NCBI GenBank assembly: GCA_002307315.1
Contig: DBTZ01000031.1
Span: 529 to 32,605 of the forward strand
Direction of reading: 5' to 3'
Source of the DNA: Alphaproteobacteria bacterium UBA1303
Lineage (GTDB): Bacteria > Pseudomonadota > Alphaproteobacteria > Micropepsales > Micropepsaceae
Length of the DNA: 32,077 bases
Positions 24,391 to 32,077 of the stretch are shown in pieces (position 1 is the stretch's first letter; the number at the start of each line of letters is the position of its first letter). A program made the position numbers and the translations under genes. The notes beneath the pieces are model-generated. The model worked only from the letters and a program-made list of their open reading frames with translations, did no database searches and was not told where the DNA came from.

Positions 24391-25239
24391 TTAAGAAACG
24401 GCAATCCTTTGAAAATTCGCCGAGTCGGCGAACAAAGCGCGAAGTAATGCATTGTTGAGGGCATGACCGGAACGTTTCCCGGAAAACCGGCCGATTAGGG
24501 GCGCGCCCGCCAAAGCCAAATCGCCGATAGCATCCAGGATCTTGTGGCGAACAAATTCGTCGGAAAAGCGCATCGCGTCCGCGTTAACCACGTGCCCCTC
24601 GTCGATCGCCAGGGTGTTATCCAGCGAAGCGCCCCGTCCAAGCCCCAACTTATGCAGGGTTTCGAGGTCTTTGACGAAGCCGAAAGTGCGGGCCGGGGCG
24701 ATGTCGCGACGGAATTCCGCCTCGCCGAAGGCAAAGGAAAAACGCTGGCAGCCAATGACGGTACTTTGAAAATCGATCTCGAAGTCGAACACCTGTTTTT
24801 CGAACGGCTCCAATGTGGCGACGGCGCCTTTTTGCATCGCTTCTACGCGCGTCCGCACAACGAAGGCGGTGCGTTCCCCGCCTTGAAGTTGCTTCCCTGC
24901 GCGCTCAAGCAACTCCAGGTAGCCAAGCGCGCTGCCGTCGAGAATCGGCGGCTCGGGTCCGTCCAATTCGACCTCAAGATCGTCGATTCCACACCCGACG
25001 ATGGCAGCCATCAGGTGTTCGATGACGCCAACCCTGGCCGCACCCGAAACCAGCACGGTGCCGAGTTGCGTCTCGCCCACCAGATCGTAGCGGGCGGGAA
25101 TAACCGCCCCAAGGTCGGCTCGGCGGAAGACGATGCCGGCGCCGGCGCCGGCAGGTCGCAGTGTCATACGCACCACCGTCCCGGCATGCAGGGCGATGCC
25201 ATCGGCGGATACCTCGCGGGCAATGGTTCGTCGGGTCAT
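24391..25239 (-). CDS. lpxC: UDP-3-O-acyl-N-acetylglucosamine deacetylase LpxC
   Basis: A 282-residue zinc enzyme that catalyses the committed step of lipid A synthesis in the cytoplasm. The zinc ligands are visible: H75 in GVIEHLMAA, and H232 and D236 in RHKILDAIGD. The catalytic-region histidine H259 lies in SGHALNN. The N-terminus TIAREVSADGIALHAG aligns with the family start, so ATG at 25239 is right. It is somewhat shorter than the 305 residues of E. coli LpxC but no catalytic residue is missing. It follows ftsZ across a strong terminator, so it is probably expressed from its own promoter in 25240-25310. That gap includes a TATAAA just before the start, but no convincing -35 element. Confidence 0.97.
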   Translation of the reverse strand: MTRRTIAREVSADGIALHAGTVVRMTLRPAGAGAGIVFRRADLGAVIPARYDLVGETQLGTVLVSGAARVGVIEHLMAAIVGCGIDDLEVELDGPEPPILDGSALGYLELLERAGKQLQGGERTAFVVRTRVEAMQKGAVATLEPFEKQVFDFEIDFQSTVIGCQRFSFAFGEAEFRRDIAPARTFGFVKDLETLHKLGLGRGASLDNTLAIDEGHVVNADAMRFSDEFVRHKILDAIGDLALAGAPLIGRFSGKRSGHALNNALLRALFADSANFQRIAVS

Positions 25240-25313
25240 GCCGTTTTATAGCCAACGGGGGCGGCTTCGTCGCGCCCATTTTCCGATCCGGCGTACAGGA
25301 TTGCGCAAAACTG

Positions 25314-25343
25314 AAAAAAAGGCCCCGTTTCCGGGGCCTTTTT
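25314..25343 (-). terminator. Strong intrinsic terminator after ftsZ
   Basis: GGCCCCG (25321-25327) and CGGGGCC (25332-25338) form a perfect 7-bp GC stem with a 4-nt loop, with seven A on the left and five T on the right. Read on the minus strand it is a classical terminator ending in a run of T, 34 bp after the ftsZ stop. The flanking A/T runs also make it able to work in both directions. Confidence 0.92.
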
Positions 25344-25371
25344 GTTTTCGTTTCGTCAATTCAAGGATGGA

Positions 25372-26985
25372 TCAGTTGGTCTGACGGCGCAGGAAAGCCG
25401 GGATTTCAAACTGTTCGTCCCGGGTATTTTCGGGGAACAGATCGTCCGTCTGAACCAATCCTTGCGAATTTTGGCCTTGCGAAGCCTGACGGCCATAGTC
25501 GACACGCATCGGCTGCGCCTCCGCGCGTTGCACCGACTGCGGCGTGGGCTGCGGTGCCTGACGCGACGGCTGAATGGGTTCCCGGCGCAGTTCTTCCCGC
25601 GGCTTGCGACGGCCGAGGAAGCCCCAGCCACGCCGTTCGGGTTCCGCCTCGGTTTGCGGCAAGTTGGCGTGCATCGGTTCGGACTGCAGCGCCGGCTGCA
25701 TCGTGCCCGGCATCGGCGGGATGTCGTCTTCCCCGATCACCCGCCGCGGCGTGCCGCCGAGGATAGACTGTTCGACGGACTGATGTTCGGCAGTGGCGGC
25801 CCCCATCTCGTCGGCAATAGCCTCGACTTGACGGCGCACCGGATTAAGCGGCATCGCCGCCGCCGGAGCGGCAACCGGCGCCGCAGGAGCATAGACCGGC
25901 GCAGAAGCGCGTGCAGTAACGGCCGGGCGATACTGTGGCTCCGGCTTGGGCGGTTCTACTACCTTGCGAGCCGCCGGCTTGAGGCGAAACGGCTCGACGT
26001 TATCGGGCATCTTCATCTGTTGTGCATCGATGCCCGTAGCGACCACCGAAACACGAACCCGGCCTTCCATATCTTCGAGAATAGTGTTGCCGAAAATGAT
26101 GTTGGCGTCGGGATCGACCTCGGCGCGCACCCGGTTGGCGGCCTGCTCGACCTCGAACAGAGTCAAATCGGGACCGCCGGTGATGTTGATCAAAACACCG
26201 CGCGCGCCCTTCATCGACACGTCGTCAAGTAGCGGATTGGAAATCGCCAGATCGGCGGCTTTGACGGCGCGTTCCTCGCCCTCGGCCTCACCGGTACCCA
26301 TCATCGCCTTGCCCATTTCGGCGATGACGCTGCGAATATCGGCAAAGTCGAGGTTGATCATGCCGGGTTGGACGATCAAATCGGTCACTCCGCGCACGCC
26401 GGCATGCAGAACGTCGTCGGCCATTGCGAAGGCCTGAGCAAAGGTGGTGCGGTCGGAGGCGATGCGGAACAGGTTCTGGTTAGGGATGACAATCAGAGTG
26501 TGGACGAACTGTTGCAGTTCGGTAATGCCTTTTTCCGCCAAACGCATACGGCGATCGCCTTCGAAAGCGAACGGCTTGGTCACCACACCGACGGTGAGGA
26601 TGCCCATCTCGCGCACCGCCCGTGCGATCACCGGCGCGGCGCCGGTACCGGTGCCGCCGCCCATGCCGGCGGTGATGAACACCATGTGCGACTCGCTTAG
26701 GTGCTCCATGATTTCGTCGAGCGTCTCCTCGGCCCCGGCCCGACCGACGTCGGGCTGCGCGCCAGCGCCCAGCCCTTCGGTCACCTGCGCACCGAGTTGT
26801 ATGCGGCGTTCGGCCTTCGATTGCGCCAAAGACTGCGCGTCGGTATTAGCGACGACGAAGTCCACGCCTTCGAGCTTGGACGCGATCATATTGTTGACGG
26901 CATTACCACCAGCGCCACCGACGCCCAACACGGTTATCCGCGGCCGCAGCTCTCTCGCCTCGGGCGGCTTAAAATTGATCGCCAT
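25372..26985 (-). CDS. ftsZ: Cell division protein FtsZ
   Basis: A 537-residue tubulin-like GTPase that polymerises into the Z-ring at midcell. The GTP-binding tubulin signature GGGTGTG lies at 109-115, the T1 loop is GVGGAGGNAVNN (21-32) and the synergy-loop region reads NLDFADIRSVI. After the conserved core (to about residue 320) comes a long, Pro/Ala/Gln-rich unstructured linker, which explains the length, and the C-terminal peptide EIPAFLRRQ that binds FtsA and other partners. ATG at 26985 has an excellent site, AGAGGAG, at 26991-26997. The gene is 72 bp downstream of ftsA and ends at a strong terminator, closing the division cluster. Confidence 0.98.
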   Translation of the reverse strand: MAINFKPPEARELRPRITVLGVGGAGGNAVNNMIASKLEGVDFVVANTDAQSLAQSKAERRIQLGAQVTEGLGAGAQPDVGRAGAEETLDEIMEHLSESHMVFITAGMGGGTGTGAAPVIARAVREMGILTVGVVTKPFAFEGDRRMRLAEKGITELQQFVHTLIVIPNQNLFRIASDRTTFAQAFAMADDVLHAGVRGVTDLIVQPGMINLDFADIRSVIAEMGKAMMGTGEAEGEERAVKAADLAISNPLLDDVSMKGARGVLINITGGPDLTLFEVEQAANRVRAEVDPDANIIFGNTILEDMEGRVRVSVVATGIDAQQMKMPDNVEPFRLKPAARKVVEPPKPEPQYRPAVTARASAPVYAPAAPVAAPAAAMPLNPVRRQVEAIADEMGAATAEHQSVEQSILGGTPRRVIGEDDIPPMPGTMQPALQSEPMHANLPQTEAEPERRGWGFLGRRKPREELRREPIQPSRQAPQPTPQSVQRAEAQPMRVDYGRQASQGQNSQGLVQTDDLFPENTRDEQFEIPAFLRRQTN

Positions 26986-27057
26986 ATTTATTCTCCTCTG
27001 AACTCACCTCGTCCATGTCCACACCATTTCCCGGCGAATCACTCTTCTTATGTTGAA

Positions 27058-28338
27058 TCATCCGAACAGGGCACCGGTCAATCTCGACAACCAGCCTTTT
27101 GTGCCTGTTTCATGCGATAGCGACGAAATTTCTGAATTGAGTTGCTCGGGCGGCATCGATGCGCCGGCAATGATGAGACCGGCGGCACAGGCGTAGTCCG
27201 GTCCTGCCGCACTTTCGGGCAATCCGATAAACCCGGAAGGCTTGCCCAGACGCACCTGCTTGTTGAGGATGCGTCCCGCCAGTTCGCGAACCCCCCCAAG
27301 CTGAGAGGCGCCGCCGGTCAGCACAGCCCGCCGTCCCGCCGCCACATCGAAGCCGGATTCGCGCAAACGACGCTGTACTTCGCTGAAAGTTTCCTCGATA
27401 CGCGCCTGGATGATACGGGTCAGCGTAGACCGGGGAAATTTTATAGCGTTTTCTTCGCCTTCCTCGCCCATCTGTGCCACCGCCACCAAGTCGGCGGCGC
27501 CTGCTTCGAGATCGCCGAGCGCCGCGCCGTGCAGCACCTTGACCCGTTCGGCCTCTTCCCAGGGCGCCGCCAGCATCTGGGCAAGATCGTTGGTGACGAG
27601 AACGCCGCCGATCGGCACCACCTCGACATGGGCAAGATGGCCCTCCATATACACGGCGATCGAAGTACAGCCGCCGCCCATGTCGATCAGAGTGGCGCCG
27701 AGTTGCCGCTCGTCGTCGGTCAACACCGAACGGGCGCTGGCATAGCCCGCGAACAAGGCGGCGGCGACATTCAGACGACAGCGGTCGACCGCCAGACGTA
27801 AATTGGCCAACGGCGGCGGCCTGACCGCTACCGCATGCATTTGGGCACCCAGTTGCTGGCAGAACATGCCGGAGGGATCTCGCACCCCCCTCACTTCATC
27901 GACCACGTAACCGGTGGGCGAAGCCTGGATAATCTCGTAGCCTTCGCGCGTGCAGCGGGCGCGACCGTCGGCTAGAAGCGCACGCAGGTGGGCATCCGTC
28001 ACCAGCGTGCCGTCGAGCGTCATCGCCGTCCTGGCGGTCACACTGGCCGGAGAACCGCAATTGACGGAGACAATGACGCCGGGCACGCGGGTATCGGCCA
28101 TGGTTTCCGCCGCGTTGACGCATTCGCCGATCGCTTCCACCGTCGCGTTAAGGTCGACCAGGGTACCGGCACGCATGCCCCGGCTCGCGCGCAGGGCGGA
28201 ACCGACGATGCGAATGGCGCCATCCTCGATGCGGGCGATCAAACACGCCACCTTCGACGTGCCGACATCGAGCGCCGTCACCAGCCCGCTACGCATAGGG
28301 TTCGTGTCGCCGACAATCTTACGGGGTCCGTCCGCCAT
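27058..28338 (-). CDS. ftsA: Cell division protein FtsA
   Basis: A 426-residue actin-like ATPase that tethers FtsZ filaments to the membrane. Actin-fold motifs are present: phosphate-1 loop LDVGTSKVACLIARI near the N-terminus, phosphate-2 DMGGGCTSIAVY, and the adenosine motif VLTGGASQLGGV. The C-terminus ends in GWLSRLTGALFG, fitting the short amphipathic membrane-targeting helix of FtsA. The ATG overlaps the ftsQ stop by one base (TGATG), so translation is coupled. ftsZ follows. Confidence 0.97.
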   Translation of the reverse strand: MADGPRKIVGDTNPMRSGLVTALDVGTSKVACLIARIEDGAIRIVGSALRASRGMRAGTLVDLNATVEAIGECVNAAETMADTRVPGVIVSVNCGSPASVTARTAMTLDGTLVTDAHLRALLADGRARCTREGYEIIQASPTGYVVDEVRGVRDPSGMFCQQLGAQMHAVAVRPPPLANLRLAVDRCRLNVAAALFAGYASARSVLTDDERQLGATLIDMGGGCTSIAVYMEGHLAHVEVVPIGGVLVTNDLAQMLAAPWEEAERVKVLHGAALGDLEAGAADLVAVAQMGEEGEENAIKFPRSTLTRIIQARIEETFSEVQRRLRESGFDVAAGRRAVLTGGASQLGGVRELAGRILNKQVRLGKPSGFIGLPESAAGPDYACAAGLIIAGASMPPEQLNSEISSLSHETGTKGWLSRLTGALFG

Positions 28339-29291
28339 CAGATCGCCCGCCCCTTAGTGTCCTTAACCACTGTCGGCGGCGATCCCTGTTTGCGGAAATA
28401 ATCATAGTTTTTCTTGTCGCGATTGCTGTCGCGCAGGTCGATTTCCTTCACGTCATATTCGAGAATCCGTTTCTTGACGATCAGCCACTCCAGGTGATCG
28501 AGCTGCTTGACCCAGCCTAACTCCGGCAACTTGACCGTCACCCCATCGTCGAGCAACAGGTTCCATCGCCGCTCCGACTGATACTGATAGGTCGTCACCC
28601 GCGCCGCCACCGCCGGATGACGCATCACCGACTCGACGATCTCGGCGGCAAACTTCGGCGCACCGGTACCGGCGATCAGCGGCAGGTGCCCGAAGGCCTC
28701 GACGCCGTGATCGGTGATCCGTCCGCCCTCGCGATCGATGACAAAGCTTCCGTTTTCGCCCTGCCAACGAGCGAACGGCTGCTTTTCGACGATATGCACA
28801 GCGATGTCGCCGGGATAGCGGCGGCGCACTTGCGCCTCGGCGACCCAGGGCAGCCTGAGCAGGCGCGCACGCGCATCAAACAGATCGATACCGAAGATAT
28901 CCCCCCCCGGATTGAACCCGAGGGCCGCTTGCACCGATGCCTTCGGGGTACGCTGGTTACCCAAAATGGTGACGGCCCGAACGGCAAAACCGGCGTCGAC
29001 GGCTCCAGTCCCCATCGAGGTTTCAACGTGCTTCACCGTGCGGCCGATCACACCGCTGACGAGGACGGCAATCACCAACACCAGTACCGTCAACAAAAAA
29101 CTCATCAGAAAGATGGGATGGCGAAAGGAAAACAGCGCCTTGAGCCAACCGGAAAATCGGCCGCGGCCGCCCGCTTCGGGCTTGTCGCGTCGGCCGGCGG
29201 CCCCCCGCCCCTCGCGCGACGGCCGACGGGTCTCGCCCCGCTTAATTTGGCTGCGGGCGTCGGGCTGGCGCGGTTTCCTTACCTGTCGCAC
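28338..29291 (-). CDS. ftsQ: Cell division protein FtsQ
   Basis: A bitopic inner-membrane divisome protein of 317 residues from the start chosen here. A basic, Arg/Gly-rich cytoplasmic tail of about 60 residues precedes one membrane helix (HPIFLMSFLLTVLVLVIAVL), a periplasmic POTRA domain (AVRAVTILGNQRTPKASVQ... HIVEKQPFARW) and a beta-domain. Two GTG codons could start it. GTG at 29289-29291 has GGAGGA six bases upstream (29298-29303), while GTG at 29318 has no such site, so I prefer 29291. Either start lies inside the 3' end of ddl. Its stop overlaps ftsA by one base. Confidence 0.94.
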   Translation of the reverse strand: MRQVRKPRQPDARSQIKRGETRRPSREGRGAAGRRDKPEAGGRGRFSGWLKALFSFRHPIFLMSFLLTVLVLVIAVLVSGVIGRTVKHVETSMGTGAVDAGFAVRAVTILGNQRTPKASVQAALGFNPGGDIFGIDLFDARARLLRLPWVAEAQVRRRYPGDIAVHIVEKQPFARWQGENGSFVIDREGGRITDHGVEAFGHLPLIAGTGAPKFAAEIVESVMRHPAVAARVTTYQYQSERRWNLLLDDGVTVKLPELGWVKQLDHLEWLIVKKRILEYDVKEIDLRDSNRDKKNYDYFRKQGSPPTVVKDTKGRAI

Positions 29292-30199
29292 GAAGCGTCC
29301 TCCACCAGCCAGCGGCACAGCTTGCCGTAGGAAATGCCGCGATAGGCGGCCTGCTCGGGCACCAGCGAGGTCGGAGTCATCCCCGGCTGGGTATTGACCT
29401 CCAGCACCACCAGACGATGCTTGCCCTCGGTGTCGTCGTAGCGGAAATCGGCACGCGACACGCCGCGGCAGCCCAGAGCCGCATGGGCCCGCTCGGCCAA
29501 GCGCATGGCTTCTTCCGTCACTTCAAGCGGCAACGGCGCGGGCAGCGTGTGGTGCGAACCGCCGGCGGCATACTTTGCTTCGTAATCGTAGAAGGCGAGA
29601 TTGGTGTCGATCTCGGTCACCGCCAGGGCTTTTCCGTCCATCACCGCCGCGGTCAGTTCGCGGCCGGGGATATATTCCTCGACCATCATTTTATCGGTCA
29701 ACGTCCACCGGTCCGACCCCAAAGACTCGGGCGGACGGTTATCACCCTCCCTTATTATATAGACGCCCACCGACGAGCCTTCGTCCACCGGCTTGATCAC
29801 ATAGGGCGGCTCCATCAGATGGCGGCCGGCAGCTTCATGGCGATCGCACACCAGCGACTTGGCAAGCGGCACCCCGGCGGCAGCCAAAGCCAGCTTGGCG
29901 CGATCCTTGTGCATCGCCATTGCCGAGGCCAAGACGCCGGAATGGGTATAGGGAATACGCATCAATTCCAACAGCCCTTGCACGCAACCATCCTCGCCGA
30001 AGCGGCCGTGCAGAGCGTTGAAGGCGACATCCGGTTTATAGGCATTGAGCTGGGCGGCAAGATCCGAGGTCTTGGGGTCGATCTCGGCCACTTCGAACCC
30101 TTCCTCCCGCAAAGCGCCCGCGCAGCCGGCGCCCGACACCAGCGAGACCTCGCGCTCCGAGGAATAGCCGCCCATCAGCACCGCCACTTTCTTCATCAT
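29279..30199 (-). CDS. ddl: D-alanine--D-alanine ligase
   Basis: A 306-residue ATP-grasp enzyme that joins two D-alanines for the peptidoglycan stem peptide. The N-terminal fold starts KKVAVLMGGYSSEREVSLVSG, the ATP-grasp region contains PYVIKPVDEGSSVGVYII, and the C-terminal part carries the metal- and ATP-binding residues (LEVNTQPGMTPTSLVPEQA). The frame opens upstream at 30226, but two consecutive ATG codons at 30199 and 30196 lie at the murB stop (ATGATGA) and give the family-typical N-terminus; I chose 30199. It is coupled to murB upstream and overlaps ftsQ downstream. Confidence 0.96.
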   Translation of the reverse strand: MMKKVAVLMGGYSSEREVSLVSGAGCAGALREEGFEVAEIDPKTSDLAAQLNAYKPDVAFNALHGRFGEDGCVQGLLELMRIPYTHSGVLASAMAMHKDRAKLALAAAGVPLAKSLVCDRHEAAGRHLMEPPYVIKPVDEGSSVGVYIIREGDNRPPESLGSDRWTLTDKMMVEEYIPGRELTAAVMDGKALAVTEIDTNLAFYDYEAKYAAGGSHHTLPAPLPLEVTEEAMRLAERAHAALGCRGVSRADFRYDDTEGKHRLVVLEVNTQPGMTPTSLVPEQAAYRGISYGKLCRWLVEDASCDR

Positions 30200-31095
30200 G
30201 CCACACCTACCCGTTTGATTTCCCATTCCAGCACGATACCGGATTTTTCCTTGACCTTCGCGCGGACCTGTTCGCCCAGGGCTTCGATGTCGGATGCCGT
30301 AGCCCCGCCGTCGTTAATCAGAAAATTGCAGTGCAGGTTGGAGACCGAGGCTCCACCCACCTTCATCCCCCGGCAGCCGGCTTCGTCGATCAGTTTCCAA
30401 GCCTGATGGCCTTCCGGGTTTTTGAAGGTCGAGCCGCCGGTGCGCGAATGCACCGGCTGCACGGTCTCGCGGTTCTTCATCATTTCGTCCATACGAGCCT
30501 GGATGGACGCTTGGTCGTCGGGTTTGCCCTCGAACACCGCTTCGACGAAGAGGTAATCCTCCGGCACGTCCGTACGGCGATAGGCAAACGCCATGTCGGT
30601 AGGCGATAGTTCGTGCCGCTCGCCCCGCCCGTCGATGGCGGTAGCGGAGACGAATACGTCTTTCACCTCGCTGCCGTAACAGCCGGCGTTCATCCTGAGC
30701 GCCCCGCCGACAGTGCCTGGAATGCCGCGCAGGAATTCGAAGCCCGCCACGCCGCCCGCAGCCGCGACCTTGGCCACCGCGGAATCGAGCGCGGCGGCAC
30801 CGGCATGGATACGGGTTCCTTCGCAAACCACCCGACCGAAGGCGGAAGAAAGGCGGATCACCACGCCGGCCACGCCGCCGTCGCGGATCAACAAATTGGA
30901 GCCGACGCCGATTACGGTCAACGGCACCTCGGCCGGGCGGTTCTTGAGAAAATACGCCAGATCGTCGGCGTCCGCCGGACGGAACAACACTTGCGCCGGC
31001 CCGCCGGTGCGGAACCACACAAACGGGGCGAGCGGCGCTTCGAGCGTATAGGAACCGCGCACGTCCGGTAGCTTCGGCAGAGGAGAAAACGCCAT
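30196..31095 (-). CDS. murB: UDP-N-acetylenolpyruvoylglucosamine reductase MurB
   Basis: A 299-residue FAD enzyme that reduces the enolpyruvyl group to make UDP-MurNAc. FAD-binding motifs are clear: WFRTGGPAQVLF, VIGVGSNLLIRDGG and GIPGTVGGALRMNAGCYG. The catalytic serine lies in GGSTFKNP, and a C-terminal glutamate is expected within GIVLEWEIKRVG. The frame is open 29 codons further, inside murC, but ATG at 31095 has GGAGG eight bases upstream and begins just after the murC stop, so that start was chosen. Its stop overlaps the ddl start. Confidence 0.96.
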   Translation of the reverse strand: MAFSPLPKLPDVRGSYTLEAPLAPFVWFRTGGPAQVLFRPADADDLAYFLKNRPAEVPLTVIGVGSNLLIRDGGVAGVVIRLSSAFGRVVCEGTRIHAGAAALDSAVAKVAAAGGVAGFEFLRGIPGTVGGALRMNAGCYGSEVKDVFVSATAIDGRGERHELSPTDMAFAYRRTDVPEDYLFVEAVFEGKPDDQASIQARMDEMMKNRETVQPVHSRTGGSTFKNPEGHQAWKLIDEAGCRGMKVGGASVSNLHCNFLINDGGATASDIEALGEQVRAKVKEKSGIVLEWEIKRVGVA

Positions 31096-31096
31096 C

Positions 31097-32077
31097 TTAC
31101 TTCCCTCCGATCTTTTCCAGCGCCGCCGGAAGGGCATTGGCCCAGGCCGAGATCGAGCCGGCGCCGAGACAAACGATGGCACCGCCGGCCGCGACGAGCG
31201 GAGCCACGGTTTTCGCCAAGTCGGCCTCGCCGTCGATGGTCAACACATGTTTATGGCCGTGGGCACGTAAGGCTTCGGCGAAAGCGTCGCGGTCGAAGTC
31301 CGCTATCGGCGCCTCGCCGGCGGCATAGACCGGCGCGATCACCGCTACATCGGCGTCGTTGAGGCAGGCGGCGAACTGCTCGAAGGTATCGCGCAGGCGG
31401 GTATAACGATGCGGCTGTACCACGGCGACAATGGGACCGGCATAGGCTTGGCGCGCGGCCTTCAAGGCGGCGGCGATCTTGAACGGATTGTGGCCGTAAT
31501 CGTCGATAATGGCGCAGCCCCCGACGTTTCCGACCTTGGTAAAGCGGCGCTTGACCCCGCCGAACGCCGCCAAAGCCTTGACGACGGTTTCGTCCTTCAC
31601 GCCGAGTTCGCGTGCCACCGCGATGGCGGCCAGCGAATTCAGCACATTGTGCTCGCCCGGCATCGGCAGACACAAACCTTCGAGTTTGTTTTGCGCGCCT
31701 TTGCGACGGTCGGTAAGGACGACGTCGTAGTGCGACGCACCTTCGACAAAACGCAAATTCACCGCCCGCACGTCGGCCTGGGGCGAAAGGCCGTAGGTCA
31801 GTATGCGGCGGTCGGCGATCTGACCGACCATTGCCTGCACCGCCGGATGGTCGATGCAGAGAACGGCAAAACCGTAGAATGGCACGTTCTCGACGAACTG
31901 GCGGAACGACTCGCGCAGACGGTCGTAGGAACCGTAGAAATCGATGTGATCGGGATCGACGTTGGTGACCACCGCGATGGTGGCCGGCAAGCGCAGGAAG
32001 CTGCCGTCGGACTCGTCGGCCTCGACAACCACCCATTCGCCTTCGCCAAGGTGGGCGTTGGTGCCATAGGCGTTGAT
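31097..32077 (-). CDS. murC: UDP-N-acetylmuramate--L-alanine ligase MurC, C-terminal part
   Basis: The frame runs off the right edge, leaving about 326 residues; roughly the first 130 (UDP-binding domain and P-loop) are missing. The visible part begins with INAYGTNAHLGEGEW and VVVEADESDGSF, typical of MurC, followed by the central Mur-ligase domain (NVDPDHIDFYG, PGEHNVLNSLAAIAVA) and the C-terminal domain (IDDYGHNPFKI, VQPHRYTRLRD). It adds L-alanine to UDP-MurNAc in the cytoplasm using ATP. It is the most upstream visible gene of the cell-wall and division cluster, and its stop sits one base before murB's start. Confidence 0.97.
   Translation of the reverse strand: MNAYGTNAHLGEGEWVVVEADESDGSFLRLPATIAVVTNVDPDHIDFYGSYDRLRESFRQFVENVPFYGFAVLCIDHPAVQAMVGQIADRRILTYGLSPQADVRAVNLRFVEGASHYDVVLTDRRKGAQNKLEGLCLPMPGEHNVLNSLAAIAVARELGVKDETVVKALAAFGGVKRRFTKVGNVGGCAIIDDYGHNPFKIAAALKAARQAYAGPIVAVVQPHRYTRLRDTFEQFAACLNDADVAVIAPVYAAGEAPIADFDRDAFAEALRAHGHKHVLTIDGEADLAKTVAPLVAAGGAIVCLGAGSISAWANALPAALEKIGGK

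Noticed and set aside
1..32077. CRISPR array or insertion sequence
   Set aside because: No regularly spaced direct repeats and no transposase or integrase were found on either strand.

Overview
The window looks like a chromosomal segment of an alphaproteobacterium. The right half carries the conserved run murC-murB-ddl-ftsQ-ftsA-ftsZ-lpxC-bamD-recN-ligA, with FtsZ ending in the typical alphaproteobacterial C-terminal peptide. The left edge carries dnaK-dnaJ, and the middle carries a full-length cyclic beta-1,2-glucan synthase, a gene typical of Rhizobiales and relatives. I cannot fix the order or genus from sequence alone.

Layout. (1) 1-1708, plus strand: 3' end of dnaK, then dnaJ, separated by a perfect hairpin. 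(2) 1709-3275: a chain of short hairpins, a CAU-anticodon tRNA (by its acceptor stem most likely tRNA-Ile2), a gene-poor stretch, one unrecognised minus-strand gene with its own terminator, and a very AT-rich block (about 28% G+C by hand count over 2881-3240). (3) 3276-10405, plus strand: a tightly packed six-gene operon, hyfB-hyfC-hyfE-hyfF-hyfG-hyfI. It encodes a membrane complex related to group 4 [NiFe] hydrogenases and complex I. The large subunit has lost most nickel-ligand cysteines, so this is an energy-converting-hydrogenase-related (Ehr-type) complex and not a working hydrogenase. (4) 10406-10797: intergenic DNA full of palindromes, including a REP-like element. (5) 10798-19317, plus strand: the 2839-residue cyclic beta-1,2-glucan synthase, flanked by two inverted copies of one palindromic repeat. 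(6) 19480-32077, minus strand: the cell-wall/division cluster from murC (cut by the window end) down to ligA.

How the genes work together. DnaK and DnaJ form a chaperone pair. MurC, MurB and Ddl make peptidoglycan precursors; FtsQ, FtsA and FtsZ build the divisome; LpxC commits to lipid A; BamD helps assemble outer-membrane proteins; RecN and LigA serve DNA repair and replication. The Hyf-like proteins would form one inner-membrane complex with two antiporter-like subunits (B, F), NuoH- and NuoK-like subunits (C, E) and a peripheral NuoCD/NuoB-like module (G, I). The main candidate for something new is this complex: it keeps the ion-pumping parts and the proximal iron-sulfur cluster but lacks the nickel site and encodes no ferredoxin-type subunit. 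The tRNA, AT-rich block, orphan gene and accessory operons between two core segments suggest an accessory region, although no attachment-site repeat was found.
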